DNA of 64,000 nucleotides, taken from positions 97,885-161,884 of the forward strand of contig NZ_JAANPV010000010.1 of NCBI RefSeq assembly GCF_011290505.1, read 5' to 3'. Under the pieces are notes generated by a model. It worked only from the letters and a program-made list of their open reading frames with translations, ran no database searches and was not told the origin of the DNA. The translations under genes and the position numbers were made by a program. Of the stretch, positions 26,901-36,194 are shown one piece after another. This DNA comes from Paenalcaligenes suwonensis. GTDB taxonomy: Bacteria > Pseudomonadota > Gammaproteobacteria > Burkholderiales > Burkholderiaceae_B. Within the stretch, counting starts at the first letter, position 1. Each line of letters opens with the position of its first letter.

Positions 26901-28026
26901 TGCGCAAGGTTATTTCAGCAATTTCAGACGGACGGCCTAAGCGCAATGGGAAGCCAGACCATAGCCCCGCCCCATTGCCCACATACAACTGTCCTCCCTT
27001 AGTACCTACCTCATAGAGACCAGACACAAAGCCTTCGTTTGCCATACGCACGATCTGATCTATACCCAAGATATGCCCACCATGTGTATGGCCAGATAAT
27101 TGCAGACTTACCCCTTTGGGCTCATTACGCAAAATATTGCCGGGGCGATGGTCTAACAAAATAATGGGAACCCCTGCAGGAGCATTCGCCAATGCCGCAT
27201 CAATATCCGGAGCTACCTGACCAAAGTTCGCACCGATTTTGTCGGGTACACCCGCCAACACTAACTGTGCACCATCTTTGTGTAGCACTACGTGTTCGTT
27301 TTCCAGCATGTGTATGCCCAGCTCATCAAACACACGCATCCAGCGTTTGAAGTAGGCGTAGTACTCGTGGTTGCCCGCTACGGCGTACACGCCATCTTTG
27401 GCCTGTAAATCACCTAATGGGGGGTAATCGTTTTTGCGGGCATCTGGCGTACCATCAATAAGATCGCCCGAAATCACAATCAAGTCAGGAGACAACGCAT
27501 TCGCACGAGTCACCACCTGCTCTGCCCACGGCCCTTGCAGCAATTTGCTCAGGTGTAAGTCGGTGAGGTGCACGACCTTGTAGCCATCAAACTCTTTGGC
27601 TAAGCCTGGAATGACCACCTCAAAACGTTTTACTTCTGGCACCGTAACGGCTTGCCATACACCTATACTGGCCAGCACTACCGACACCGCACACAATCCG
27701 TGAGCCACCGGCATGTTGCGCCATATTGCCCGCCCTTTAGCACGCGATACGGCAAACACGGCCAAGCCAATCACATCGCGTATCAGCAAGAAGCTGGCAA
27801 ATAAGATCACCGCGCCTAAACTCGCCCCCAGCACCCACAGCGCTACAGGCGAAATTTCGGGAGATGCAATGCTGCCACCAAACAGATACTTCACAACTCT
27901 GTGCTGCAAAACGATCAGTATAGGCACCACACTTAACAGCACCCGCCATGGCCATGCTAGATTAAGCTTCCAAATGTAGCGCCAAAGTAGGTACAGCCCA
28001 ATCAGCCCTGCAGCATTCAAAATCAC
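26887..28026 (-). CDS. Membrane-bound metallophosphoesterase
   Basis: A 379-residue protein with about four N-terminal membrane helices and a calcineurin-like domain from about residue 145. Metal motifs in order: VVHLTDLHLS (D-x-H), ISGDLIDG (GD), VAGNHEYY (GNHE) and LSGHTHGGHI (GHTH). This matches the YkuE/YaeI-like phosphodiesterase group, some of which act on lipid A precursors or other membrane lipids. Starts 13 bp after alr, so probably one unit alr-MPE-DUF4105. Confidence 0.88.
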   Translation of the reverse strand: MILNAAGLIGLYLLWRYIWKLNLAWPWRVLLSVVPILIVLQHRVVKYLFGGSIASPEISPVALWVLGASLGAVILFASFLLIRDVIGLAVFAVSRAKGRAIWRNMPVAHGLCAVSVVLASIGVWQAVTVPEVKRFEVVIPGLAKEFDGYKVVHLTDLHLSKLLQGPWAEQVVTRANALSPDLIVISGDLIDGTPDARKNDYPPLGDLQAKDGVYAVAGNHEYYAYFKRWMRVFDELGIHMLENEHVVLHKDGAQLVLAGVPDKIGANFGQVAPDIDAALANAPAGVPIILLDHRPGNILRNEPKGVSLQLSGHTHGGHILGIDQIVRMANEGFVSGLYEVGTKGGQLYVGNGAGLWSGFPLRLGRPSEIAEITLRSDAS

Positions 28027-28039
28027 AGTACAAAACTTC

Positions 28040-29104
28040 CTATTCGGATTGATACACCAACGGCACGCGTTTTACATTGCACATCAGTTCGTAAGAGATA
28101 GTACCCGCCGCATTTGCCACAGCGTTCACATCTACCTGTTTGCCCCACAGCTCCACCTTACTGCCTATGCCTGCATCGGGCAAATGAGTAAGGTCCACCG
28201 TTAACATGTCCATAGACACGCGCCCTATTAATTGGGATTTCTGACCATCAATGCTCACCGGAGTTCCATTAGGCGCACGACGCGGATAGCCATCGGCATA
28301 ACCTACAGCTACCAAACCTACACGTACCGGCTCTTCGGCCACAAACGTACCGCCATAGCCCAGAGCTTCGCCTGGCAATAAGGTGCGCACAGCGAAAATT
28401 TCACTCTGTAGGCTCATTACTGGTTGCAGTGCATGCTCATAAGGCGTGGGGTCGGCACCATACAGCACAATCCCTGCTCGGCCCCAGCCTTGGCGGGCTT
28501 CTGGCCATTCCAAGATACCTGCCGAATTACAAATACTGCGCCCGCCTGCTAAACCTTCTATGGCAGACTCAAATACCGCCAACTGTTTTTCAGTCGCATC
28601 ACTATTTGGCTCATCAGCACGCGCAAAGTGAGTCATAAAGGTAATGTCTATCACCTTACCGGTACACAATAAGCGCTTGTAGGCATCGGCCACTTGCTCT
28701 GGTCTGAAGCCCACGCGGTGCATACCGCTATCTACCTTCAACCACACACGTAAACCGTGTACATCGTTCAGTTGTTCAATCATGCGCACTTGCGCTTCGT
28801 GATGCACCACTGTCCACAGTTGATGTTGCTGTACCAACGCGAGTTCATCGGCATGAAACACGCCTTCCAACAACACTATAGGCTGGCGTATACCGGCCTC
28901 TCGTAATGTCAGCGCCTCACCTAGAAAAGCAACCGCAAACCCATCCGCCACATCCGCTAAGGCATGGGCACACTGTACTGAACCATGCCCATAGGCATTG
29001 GCTTTCAATACAGCCAAAGTAGGACCATCCTGCAAGCGACGCGCGAGCAGGTAATTATGGCGCAAAGCGCCCAAATCAATAATTGCTTGAGAAGGACGAG
29101 TCAT
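28040..29104 (-). CDS. alr: Alanine racemase
   Basis: A 354-residue PLP-dependent racemase. The PLP lysine is in AVLKANAYGHGS, the N-terminal barrel includes LKVDSGMHRVGF, and the second catalytic base tyrosine is in GEALGYGGTF. GYADGYPRRAPNGTPVSIDG and GRVSMDMLTVDL mark the C-terminal domain. It supplies D-alanine for peptidoglycan, or serves D/L-alanine catabolism as a DadX-type enzyme. The divergent Lrp-family gene at 29459 supports the latter. Confidence 0.93.
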   Translation of the reverse strand: MTRPSQAIIDLGALRHNYLLARRLQDGPTLAVLKANAYGHGSVQCAHALADVADGFAVAFLGEALTLREAGIRQPIVLLEGVFHADELALVQQHQLWTVVHHEAQVRMIEQLNDVHGLRVWLKVDSGMHRVGFRPEQVADAYKRLLCTGKVIDITFMTHFARADEPNSDATEKQLAVFESAIEGLAGGRSICNSAGILEWPEARQGWGRAGIVLYGADPTPYEHALQPVMSLQSEIFAVRTLLPGEALGYGGTFVAEEPVRVGLVAVGYADGYPRRAPNGTPVSIDGQKSQLIGRVSMDMLTVDLTHLPDAGIGSKVELWGKQVDVNAVANAAGTISYELMCNVKRVPLVYQSE

Positions 29105-29458
29105 AATGAATCAGACAGAAGTGTGATAGCGGTTAATCGCCAAAGCACCCATAGGGATTTCCGGCGCAGAGTAATGGGTTGGGCTGCTCAACGCACGTTG
29201 ATGCAATTTTATAACGTTCACCTCAGACTGTGGACTACAGCCCCACAGCAAAGCTCACGAATGGCACACTTCAACCATAGCGCTTGACGAGATACTCAGG
29301 TAGGTCTAGCTCCTACCAATGACATTCACCTCTAGCATCCCAATCTATGAGTATTTTTACTATTTTAAGTAATGACTTATAGTTAATACCGCTAAAATTT
29401 AACCTTAAAGCAGTGATTCTCACTATAAAAAATCACACTACTCTTCTTTAAAAGCGAA
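29105..29458. other. Divergent alr / Lrp intergenic region
   Basis: A 354-bp gap. Its right half (29340-29458) is AT-rich and likely holds promoters and Lrp-type binding sites. The left half contains a minus-strand GTG-started frame of 36 codons (29111-29221), which I do not annotate as a gene. No terminator or RNA is recognised. Confidence 0.4.
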
Positions 29459-29926
29459 ATGCACCAACTAGATAGAATCGATAAAAAAATACTGCATATT
29501 CTGCAACGCGAAGGCCGTATCCCGATGACAGAGCTAGCAGAACGCGTAGGCCTTTCTGCATCGCCCTGCACCGAGCGTGTAAAACGTATGGAGCGCGATA
29601 AGATCATTACCGGTTACCACGCTAAACTCTCTGCCGCCGCCCTAGACAAACCCATGTTGGTATTTGTGGAAATTAAATTAGCCTCTAAATCAGAAGAGAT
29701 TTTTGATAAAGTAAAACAAGAGCTTTTATTAATTCCAGACGTACAAGAATGCCATTTAGTTTCGGGCAGTTTCGACTACCTGATTAAAGCCAGACTGAGC
29801 GGTATGCGAGAGTACCGCCGCCTGCTAGGTGATATACTAAAACGCTTGCCTGTCGCGGCAGAATCGCAAAGCCACGTGGTCATGGAAGAAGTAAAAGAAA
29901 GCCTAAGTTTGAACCTCGATCGGTAA
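29459..29926 (+). CDS. Lrp/AsnC-family transcriptional regulator
   Basis: A 155-residue Lrp-family protein: HTH MHQLDRIDKKILHILQREGRIPMTELAERVGLSASPCTERVKRMERD, then an RAM ligand-binding domain with VQECHLVSGSFDYLIKARL and the terminal SQSHVVMEEVKES. The divergent placement next to alr suggests control of alanine racemase/catabolism, like DadR. Some Lrp-family members control proline use (PutR), but putA here carries its own DNA-binding domain. Confidence 0.9.
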   Translation: MHQLDRIDKKILHILQREGRIPMTELAERVGLSASPCTERVKRMERDKIITGYHAKLSAAALDKPMLVFVEIKLASKSEEIFDKVKQELLLIPDVQECHLVSGSFDYLIKARLSGMREYRRLLGDILKRLPVAAESQSHVVMEEVKESLSLNLDR

Positions 29927-29972
29927 AATCTATTAAAAGCCCCCTAAATATAGTTGGCTTCTGTATTGATCA

Positions 29973-29986
29973 TTGACCCCTGTCAA
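29973..29986. promoter_or_regulatory. FNR/DNR/FixK-type box upstream of azurin
   Basis: TTGAC-CCCT-GTCAA is a perfect palindrome fitting the CRP/FNR family consensus TTGAY-N4-RTCAA. It lies 110 bp before the azurin ATG, in a place where it could activate expression under low oxygen or nitrogen oxides. Confidence 0.55.
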
Positions 29987-30095
29987 TTACACTTGGGGTA
30001 AGAGCGTGTTTCAATAGCTCTATCTGATTTCATGACATGGTACACGCCATTTTGCGTCTGCCTTTTTCTTGTTTTAAGCATGGAGATTGTGACTT

Positions 30096-30545
30096 ATGTC
30101 TATCAAATATATTGCTGCAGCGTTGTTGACTGCTGCTAGTTTGCCTGTTTACGCTGCTCAATGTGACATCACTATTGAAGGCAATGATGCCATGCAGTTC
30201 AACATGCAGGAAATCGTTGTAGATAAAGCCTGCACCGAGTTCACTGTAAACCTGAAGCACGTTGGTTCTATGCCTAAAGCGGCAATGGGCCACAACTGGG
30301 TACTGACAAAAACAGCCGATTTCCAAGCGACAGCCACTGAAGGCATGTCAGCAGGTATCGACAACAACTACGTTAAAGCGGGTGACGAACGCGTTATCGC
30401 TCACACAGACGTAGTGGGTGGCGGTGAGACTACATCCGTAACCTTTGACGTAGCTAAACTGGCTGCTGGCGAAGACTACACATTCTTCTGCTCTTTCCCT
30501 GGCCACTGGGCTATGATGAAAGGCACACTGAAACTGGGCGAATAA
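30096..30545 (+). CDS. azu: Azurin, type 1 copper protein
   Basis: A 149-residue precursor. The signal peptide ends SLPVYA before [11 protein letters not shown], giving a mature protein of about 129 residues. Copper ligands are visible: His in AAMGHNWVL, and Cys, His and Met in [15 protein letters not shown] disulfide is formed by the CDI and KAC cysteines. It shuttles electrons in the periplasm, for example to nitrite reductase or a peroxidase. Single gene with its own FNR-type box and terminator; GGAGATTG before the ATG. Confidence 0.96.
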   Translation: MSIKYIAAALLTAASLPVYAAQCDITIEGNDAMQFNMQEIVVDKACTEFTVNLKHVGSMPKAAMGHNWVLTKTADFQATATEGMSAGIDNNYVKAGDERVIAHTDVVGGGETTSVTFDVAKLAAGEDYTFFCSFPGHWAMMKGTLKLGE

Positions 30546-30565
30546 TCCCTAGTTTCTTGCATGCC

Positions 30566-30593
30566 AAAAGCGCCGCAATTGCGGCGCTTTTTT
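30566..30593. terminator. Terminator between azurin and HpaI-like gene
   Basis: Perfect palindrome AAAAGCGCCGCAATTGCGGCGCTTTT followed by T; works in the plus direction and perhaps both. Confidence 0.85.
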
Positions 30594-30613
30594 GTGTCTG
30601 TGCTCTAGGTATA

Positions 30614-31417
30614 TTAATACCCTGGGCCAGATGCCGCTTTAGTTTCTGGCGCACCACCCATATAGCGAGCGGCCATACTGCGTAAGCCAGACGCTAATAC
30701 CGACGTATCTAGACCTACGGCAACAAATTCACAGCCTAAATCTAAATAGTATTGGGCATACTCTTCGCTTACCGACAAAATGCCTGCCGCTTTCCCTGCA
30801 CGCTGAATACGCGCAATCGCCGTATCAATGGCTGCTTGCACATCAGGATGCCCTGGGTTTCCTAAATGCCCCATGGATGCCGACAAATCTGCTGGGCCAA
30901 TAAAAATCCCGTCTACACCTTCTACCGCTGCAATCGCCTCGATGTTATTTAAGCCTTCTACACTTTCTACCTGTACCAGCAAACACATTTGATCGTTTGC
31001 CACTTCGGCATAGTTTTCAATGGCATTCCAACGTGATGCACGCGCCAGCGCCGCCCCTACCCCACGTATACCTTGTGGTGGGTAACGCATAGCTTGCGCC
31101 ATCAACGTTGCTTGCTCTGGGGTATCTACCATAGGCACTAATAAGGTTTGCACGCCTATATCCAGCATTTGCTTAATTACGGCCACATCGCCCACTGGTG
31201 GACGAATCACGGGGTGGGAATTGTAGGGGGCAACCGCCTGCAATAACGACAGCAACGAAGGCACATCGTTAGGCGCGTGCTCACCATCTAACACCAACCA
31301 ATCAAAGCCTGCCGTTGCCGCAATCTCGGCGGCGGTAGCACTGGGCAAACCTACCCATACGCCCACTTGCTGTTTAGTATGAAGACGCTGCTTAAACGTA
31401 TTGACGGGAAGATTCAT
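30614..31417 (-). CDS. HpcH/HpaI-family aldolase
   Basis: A 267-residue class II aldolase of the 4-hydroxy-2-oxoheptanedioate / 2-dehydro-3-deoxyglucarate type: [21 protein letters not shown] with the substrate-binding arginine, [22 protein letters not shown] (metal Glu) and [14 protein letters not shown] (metal Asp). It splits or forms 4-hydroxy-2-oxoacids releasing pyruvate. No homoprotocatechuate genes are near, so the natural substrate is uncertain. Stands alone. Confidence 0.9.
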   Translation of the reverse strand: MNLPVNTFKQRLHTKQQVGVWVGLPSATAAEIAATAGFDWLVLDGEHAPNDVPSLLSLLQAVAPYNSHPVIRPPVGDVAVIKQMLDIGVQTLLVPMVDTPEQATLMAQAMRYPPQGIRGVGAALARASRWNAIENYAEVANDQMCLLVQVESVEGLNNIEAIAAVEGVDGIFIGPADLSASMGHLGNPGHPDVQAAIDTAIARIQRAGKAAGILSVSEEYAQYYLDLGCEFVAVGLDTSVLASGLRSMAARYMGGAPETKAASGPGY

Positions 31418-31522
31418 GCTTCAACCTTAGAAAGAAAAACTAGTAATCTACGGTAGCATATTTCACTATGCATATCGCCTGCACAGTGCAATGTTGCGTC
31501 CACTAACGACTAAAAACCACAG

Positions 31523-31867
31523 CTAGTCGTGTGATGACATCAACAGTTGTTCTAACTCAGGGGCTATGGCTGCATGGCCGGGTAATTGCGCTATTAGCTC
31601 ACCCCATCTAAAGAGGGCAATCACTGGCACAGAGCGTATGCCATAGCGCTGGCTAATAGACGATGCCGCCGACACATCCACCTCAGCGTAATAAGCAAGC
31701 TCGGGATGACGGGCAGCAAACTGCTGAATCACAGGCTTTACCTGATGGCAGGGCTGACACCACGGTGCAAAAAAATACACCACCGCTTGCTCTACAGCAA
31801 CGATGGTGTGTGAAAAATTATCTAAGGTCAGGGCATGTAAACCCTGACCGTAGGATTCTGTGTTCAT
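31523..31867 (-). CDS. Thioredoxin-like protein
   Basis: A 114-residue thioredoxin-fold protein with active site [14 protein letters not shown] (W-C-Q-P-C instead of W-C-G-P-C) and the cis-proline in [14 protein letters not shown]. No signal peptide, so cytoplasmic. Its ATG overlaps the nhaA stop by four bases, so the two are co-translated. Poor conservation of the usual second half ([15 protein letters not shown]) suggests a divergent member rather than the housekeeping TrxA. Confidence 0.85.
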   Translation of the reverse strand: MNTESYGQGLHALTLDNFSHTIVAVEQAVVYFFAPWCQPCHQVKPVIQQFAARHPELAYYAEVDVSAASSISQRYGIRSVPVIALFRWGELIAQLPGHAAIAPELEQLLMSSHD

Positions 31868-33222
31868 GCAAGCGCCGCTTTGCGTTTATAACTACGCACC
31901 AACATTGCCCCCACACTTAAGCCCAATAGTGCAGCAACTAGCGAACCCATTAGCACCCCTAACTTGGCAGCGCCTAACAAGCTTTCGTCCACAAAGGCCA
32001 GCATGGCAATAAAGATAGACATAGTGAAGCCAATACCGGCTAGCAACCCTATTAGCGCAATGCCAGACCATGTCACACCTTCGGGAAGTTTGCACAGTTT
32101 CAACTGCACCATCAGCCAACTCACACCGATAATCCCAATAGGTTTACCCAGTACCAGTGCCGCCATCACACCTATCATGACCCAGCTTGCACCGTCTTGG
32201 CTTAACTCTATACCGTCAAAGCTCACACCGGCGTTAGCCAACGCAAACAACGGCATCACCCCAAAGGCTACCCACGTATGCAGCGCCATTTGTACACGGG
32301 TTACGGGAGCCAACATATCGCGTTGGGCACGGCGCACATCGCTTAAGGCATGGGCCAAATCTTCGGGCTCTACCGTTTCATTACGGTCATTACGTTGACG
32401 CAAATCTTGCACCACACGCTCTAGCGTTTTCATGGGGCGTTCAAGTCGGCGGCTAGGCAGCACAGGCGTCATCAACCCTAGCACCACACCCGCTAGCGTT
32501 GGGTGCGCACCTGTCATCAACACCCCACCCCAAATAATTAAGCCAGGAATCACATACGCGTAGGCCGACCCTATGCCTATGTGCTGTAAACCCAAGACCA
32601 GCACAATGCCCAGAGCGACCACGACAAAGCCACTGTAATCCAAACCACCCGAATAGAAGAAGGCGATGATCAACACAGCAACAATGTCGTCAATGATGGC
32701 TAAAGCCAGCAAAAACACACGAATATTAGACGGTATAGAACGGCCCAATAGCGCCAGCACACCTACAGCAAACGCGATATCGGTGGCGGTAGGCACAGCC
32801 CAACCATGGCTTTGCGGAGACTGGCTATTAAACGCCACGTAGATTAATGCCGGAGCAGCCACACCACCAAAAGCTGCCGCAATAGGCATCATCGCTTGGC
32901 GTATATCGCTTAACGCACCTTCGTGCATTTCACGGCGTATTTCCATACCCACAACCAAGAAGAACAAGGTCATTAAGGCATCGTTAATCCAGAAGTGCAG
33001 AGGCCTATCAAAAACCTGATCGCCTAAGCCAATGGAAAATGAGGTGTGCCACAAGGCATGATAGCTATCCGCCCAAGGCGAATTTGCCCAAATCAATGCC
33101 ACGGCGGCTGCTAGTAACAGCACCATGCCACTAACGGCTTCAATGTGGAGGAAACGGCTTACTGTAGAAAACGCGCGCTCGGTCAGTACCTGAGCTTTAG
33201 GCAGGACGGGTGTTTGGTTCAT
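31864..33222 (-). CDS. nhaA: Na+/H+ antiporter
   Basis: A 452-residue NhaA with about twelve helices. The ion-binding aspartate pair is in [34 protein letters not shown] and [15 protein letters not shown] are also conserved. It has an N-terminal tail of about 30 residues and a C-terminal stretch KRKAALA. I use the ATG at 33220-33222; a TTG eleven codons earlier is possible. It exports Na+ or Li+ for H+, serving pH and salt balance. Confidence 0.93.
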   Translation of the reverse strand: MNQTPVLPKAQVLTERAFSTVSRFLHIEAVSGMVLLLAAAVALIWANSPWADSYHALWHTSFSIGLGDQVFDRPLHFWINDALMTLFFLVVGMEIRREMHEGALSDIRQAMMPIAAAFGGVAAPALIYVAFNSQSPQSHGWAVPTATDIAFAVGVLALLGRSIPSNIRVFLLALAIIDDIVAVLIIAFFYSGGLDYSGFVVVALGIVLVLGLQHIGIGSAYAYVIPGLIIWGGVLMTGAHPTLAGVVLGLMTPVLPSRRLERPMKTLERVVQDLRQRNDRNETVEPEDLAHALSDVRRAQRDMLAPVTRVQMALHTWVAFGVMPLFALANAGVSFDGIELSQDGASWVMIGVMAALVLGKPIGIIGVSWLMVQLKLCKLPEGVTWSGIALIGLLAGIGFTMSIFIAMLAFVDESLLGAAKLGVLMGSLVAALLGLSVGAMLVRSYKRKAALA

Positions 33223-33444
33223 TGTCTTTGATACTTTGCGTGGCGGCCCGACCAACGCTTGTGAACCTGTCTCACTGCCGGATTGCAGCTGACACCCAGC
33301 TTAAAATTTTAACGCGTCTTCTCATTTCAAGAATTAGGGTTTACCACTATTTTTCTGTTTTATATCAGGAAATCGCGAAGAAATAGCTACTAATCAGTGA
33401 TCAACGGTAGACTATTTATTTCACGTATTCCTTTGGAGCTGACC

Positions 33445-33702
33445 ATGACTTCCACTACGCCCCGCATGACCAATTTGTTTCTGCAATTAGGGCTAGATGC
33501 CAGCGAACAAGGCATTGCCGACTTCATTATCAGCCACCAATTACCCGCCGATACCTACATTGCTGATGCCCCTTATTGGGACGAAGGCCAACGCCAATTT
33601 CTGGCAGAACAACTGAAAAGTGACGGCGCTTGGGCAATTATCGTGGACCAGTTAAATGAGTCCTTACACGAAGACGCCGTCAAAAAAATCACAGGCTTCT
33701 AA
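33445..33702 (+). CDS. DUF2789 family protein
   Basis: An 85-residue protein matching DUF2789: MTNLFLQLGLDASEQGIADFI, then FWDEGQRQFLAEQL-like PYWDEGQRQFLAEQLKSDGAWA. Start at 33445 with GGAG upstream. Cytoplasmic, function unknown. Confidence 0.8.
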   Translation: MTSTTPRMTNLFLQLGLDASEQGIADFIISHQLPADTYIADAPYWDEGQRQFLAEQLKSDGAWAIIVDQLNESLHEDAVKKITGF

Positions 33703-33713
33703 GCGACTATTGC

Positions 33714-34073
33714 TTAGGCTGTAGCTGTTTCCGTCGCACTAAATTCTTTGTATGCTGCCACCGCATTGGCGGCATACATCATCGACGGCCCACCGCCCAT
33801 ATACACCGCTACGCCCAAAGCCTCGTGCACTTCGGCCTCGGATGCTCCTAGTTTCACCAACGCTTTGCTGTGAAACCCTATACAGCCGTCGCAACGCACT
33901 GCCACACCAATCGCCAACGCAATCAGCTCTTTGGTTTTGGCATCCAACACGCCTTCGGCACTACCGGCCCGATTTAAGGCATTAAACTCTTTCATCACCT
34001 GCGGGATATTCTTGCCCAACTCGCTGAGATTACTTGAAATATCTTGCGTCAGTTTTTTGAACTCTACCGTCAT
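33714..34073 (-). CDS. Carboxymuconolactone decarboxylase family protein
   Basis: A 119-residue AhpD-like protein with redox motif VRCDGCIGFHSKALVKLGASE (C-x-x-C then H) and EALGVAVYMGGGPSMMYAANA near the end. Single CMD domain, probable peroxidase or reductase partner. It follows an ArsR gene on the same strand 51 bp upstream and is probably that regulator's target. Confidence 0.87.
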   Translation of the reverse strand: MTVEFKKLTQDISSNLSELGKNIPQVMKEFNALNRAGSAEGVLDAKTKELIALAIGVAVRCDGCIGFHSKALVKLGASEAEVHEALGVAVYMGGGPSMMYAANAVAAYKEFSATETATA

Positions 34074-34124
34074 GTTTCTACTTTCCTATTACGAATATGG
34101 CGGTCATTCTGACTGACACGCCGT

Positions 34125-34466
34125 TTAATTAACCTGCTCTTTGGCCTCGCTTGGAGCGCAATAAATGTCCCACAAGGTTTGCATTAGCCTCATAGTGCTG
34201 GGATCCACCAATCGGTAATACACGTACTTACCTATTTTCTCAGTCGCTACTATTCCCTCTTGGCGCAACACCGCCAATTGCTGCGATAACGTAGGTTGAT
34301 GTATGCCCGTACGCGTTTCCAGCTGCCCTACATTTAAGGGTTCAAAAGCCATTTGACACAGCAACATCAAGCGGTCTTCATTGCCTAAGGCTTTTAACAA
34401 CGCACACGCCTTACCTGCGTGCTCTCGCATTTTTTCAGGTGACAAAGTGATAGTGGCAGTAGTCAT
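34125..34466 (-). CDS. ArsR-family regulator
   Basis: A 113-residue winged-helix protein: LLKALGNEDRLMLLCQMAFEPLNVGQLETRTGIHQPTLSQQLAVLRQEGIVATEKIGKYVYYRLVDP. Cysteines are few (CALL and CQM), with a C near the end (CAPSE), so thiol or persulfide sensing (BigR/SqrR-like) is possible. It probably controls itself and the CMD gene through the 30-bp palindrome just upstream. Confidence 0.88.
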   Translation of the reverse strand: MTTATITLSPEKMREHAGKACALLKALGNEDRLMLLCQMAFEPLNVGQLETRTGIHQPTLSQQLAVLRQEGIVATEKIGKYVYYRLVDPSTMRLMQTLWDIYCAPSEAKEQVN

Positions 34467-34481
34467 AATTCAATTTACATG

Positions 34482-34511
34482 CTAACAATATATGTAATTA
34501 TATATTGTTAG
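34482..34511. promoter_or_regulatory. Palindromic operator upstream of the ArsR gene
   Basis: CTAACAATATAT-GTAATT-ATATATTGTTAG has perfect 12-bp arms and lies 16 bp before the ArsR start, overlapping its likely -10. It is a strong candidate operator for that regulator. Confidence 0.7.
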
Positions 34512-34546
34512 ATTAAAAAAACCGACTACTCACCACCAGAACACGG

Positions 34547-35422
34547 TTAGGACGCGCTCCATTTCACCGGAATTTTCAAATACGACACACCGTTATCTTC
34601 GGGTGTGGGTAACTGCCCTGCTCGTATATTCACTTGCACAGACGGCAGCAGCAACACAGGTGCCGACAACGTAGCATCACGCGATTCGCGCAAGCTTACA
34701 TAGGCTGCTTCATCTACCCCATCGTGTATGTGTATGTTATTTGCGCGCTGCTCTGCCACTGTAGTTTCCCATGCAAACACATCACGCCCTGGTGCCTTGT
34801 AATCGTGGCACATGAACAAACGCGTCTGTGGTGGCAGTGACAAAATCTTGCGTATAGAGCGGTATAACTGTGCCGCACTACCACCGGGAAAATCGGCACG
34901 TGCGGTACCGTAATCAGGCATAAACAAGGTATCGCCCACAAACACCGCATCGGCAATCTTGTAGGCCACACATGCAGGCGTATGACCTGGCGTATGCATC
35001 ACCTCTATAGTCGCCTCACCTAGCCTAAGCACATCACCATCTTGCAGCAAACGATCAAACTCCACCCCTTTACCAGACACATCATGCACATTAAACACAG
35101 CGCTGAAAATCGTTTGCACCGTGCAAATGTTTTCCCCAATAGCAATCTGAGCGCCTGTAGCCTGCTTCAAAAAAGGCGCTGCACTCAAGTGATCGGCGTG
35201 AGCATGTGTTTCCAGAATCCAGACCACCTCTAGCCCTTGCTCCGTTGCAGACTGCAAAAGATGCGCGGCAGAACGCGTTGCCACCTCGCCACTGCGGTGG
35301 TCGTAATCCAAGACCGGATCAATAATCGCTGCTTGGCGACTAACAGGGTCAGACACCAGATAACTCACGGTGTAGGTAGGTTCGTCAAAAAAAGCCTGAA
35401 TATGAACCGCATCGCTACGCAT
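34547..35422 (-). CDS. MBL-fold hydrolase, Blh/persulfide dioxygenase-like
   Basis: A 291-residue metallo-beta-lactamase-fold protein: AIIDPVLDYDHRSGE, the metal motif THAHADHLSAAP, VMHTPGHTPACVAY, VGDTLFMPDYGTARADFPGG and MCHDYKAPGR. These marks fit the ETHE1/Blh persulfide dioxygenase group, which oxidises glutathione persulfide to sulfite. It is divergent from an ArsR gene with tandem operators, as in bigR-blh loci. The substrate is inferred from context. Confidence 0.85.
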   Translation of the reverse strand: MRSDAVHIQAFFDEPTYTVSYLVSDPVSRQAAIIDPVLDYDHRSGEVATRSAAHLLQSATEQGLEVVWILETHAHADHLSAAPFLKQATGAQIAIGENICTVQTIFSAVFNVHDVSGKGVEFDRLLQDGDVLRLGEATIEVMHTPGHTPACVAYKIADAVFVGDTLFMPDYGTARADFPGGSAAQLYRSIRKILSLPPQTRLFMCHDYKAPGRDVFAWETTVAEQRANNIHIHDGVDEAAYVSLRESRDATLSAPVLLLPSVQVNIRAGQLPTPEDNGVSYLKIPVKWSAS

Positions 35423-35447
35423 GGCATTTTTCCTTTGCTAGATTCAT

Positions 35448-35480
35448 TAATTTAGAATATGCTAAATTAGAAATATCTAA
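35448..35480. promoter_or_regulatory. Tandem TTAG-N6-CTAA operators
   Basis: Two adjacent copies of TTAG-N6-CTAA (35452-35465 and 35467-35480), the first extending to an 8-bp arm palindrome TAATTTAG-N6-CTAAATTA. They lie between the divergent Blh-like and ArsR genes, with centres 15 bp apart, and overlap AT-rich -10-like sequence. Candidate BigR-type binding sites. Confidence 0.65.
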
Positions 35481-35497
35481 AATACAAGACCCAGAAG

Positions 35498-35809
35498 ATG
35501 ACAGCCCCACACGATTACATTAGCTTCTTACAAAATGGCGCGAACCAAGCCGCTGCCATGCTGCGCACCTTAGGCAACGAACATCGCTTGCTCATTCTGT
35601 GCCTGCTAATAGAACACAAAGAGATGACAGTAGGCGCGCTAAACCACTATGTCAGCCTTAGCCAGTCTGCCCTATCGCAGCACCTAGCAAAAATGCGCGA
35701 CGAGAACCTCATCACCTACAGGCGCGAAGCTCAAACCCTGTATTACCGTATAGCTGACCCGAAAATAGAACAGTTAATCAGCACCTTAAAAACCATTTTC
35801 TGTCCGTAA
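35498..35809 (+). CDS. ArsR-family regulator, BigR-like
   Basis: A 103-residue winged-helix repressor: MLRTLGNEHRLLILCLLIEHKEMTVGALNHYVSLSQSALSQHLAKMRDENLITYRREAQTLYYRIADP, ending TIFCP. One cysteine is in the LILCLL helix and one near the C-terminus (FCP), the positions of the redox pair in BigR/SqrR persulfide sensors. Likely represses the divergent Blh-like gene and the following DUF2892 gene. Confidence 0.87.
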   Translation: MTAPHDYISFLQNGANQAAAMLRTLGNEHRLLILCLLIEHKEMTVGALNHYVSLSQSALSQHLAKMRDENLITYRREAQTLYYRIADPKIEQLISTLKTIFCP

Positions 35810-35858
35810 CACCCACGGACCAACCCATGCAGTTCACTCGCTTTAGCGGAGAAACCAT

Positions 35859-36053
35859 ATGAAAACCAATGTAGGCGGTATAGATAGAATTTTGCGTGTA
35901 ATCGTAGGGCTAGTACTGGTGATTTTGGCTAGCAGCGGCACAGTAGGCTGGTGGGGATGGCTGGGGATTATCCCGTTGCTAAGCGGCTTATTTCGCGTGT
36001 GCCCGTTGTACTCAATCTTGGGGGTTAATACCTGCGGGACTTGTCGTAAGTAA
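35859..36053 (+). CDS. DUF2892/YgaP-like inner membrane protein
   Basis: A 64-residue protein: MKTNVGGIDRILRVIVGLVL, two membrane helices, GLFRVCPLYSILGVNTCGTCRK with the conserved C-P-x-Y and C-x-x-C cysteines. Found with rhodanese, persulfide dioxygenase or sulfite exporter genes. It follows the BigR-like gene by 49 bp and belongs to the same sulfur-stress unit. Confidence 0.87.
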   Translation: MKTNVGGIDRILRVIVGLVLVILASSGTVGWWGWLGIIPLLSGLFRVCPLYSILGVNTCGTCRK

Positions 36054-36085
36054 AAGGATTCGCAGCTAACTGCTAACGAAAACGT

Positions 36086-36124
36086 AAGCCGCTTCTCTAT
36101 GCCCTGAGAAGTGGCTTATTTTTT
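36086..36124 (+). terminator. Terminator of the BigR-DUF2892 unit
   Basis: AAGCCGCTTCTC (36086-36097) / GAGAAGTGGCTT (36106-36117) with one G-T pair, followed by ATTTTTTAT. Confidence 0.8.
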
Positions 36125-36194
36125 ATGTGATAACGAGGCGTAATGAATCTAGAACCAGGCTAACAGTTGACTGCCGGATTCCAAGCCCACTTAC

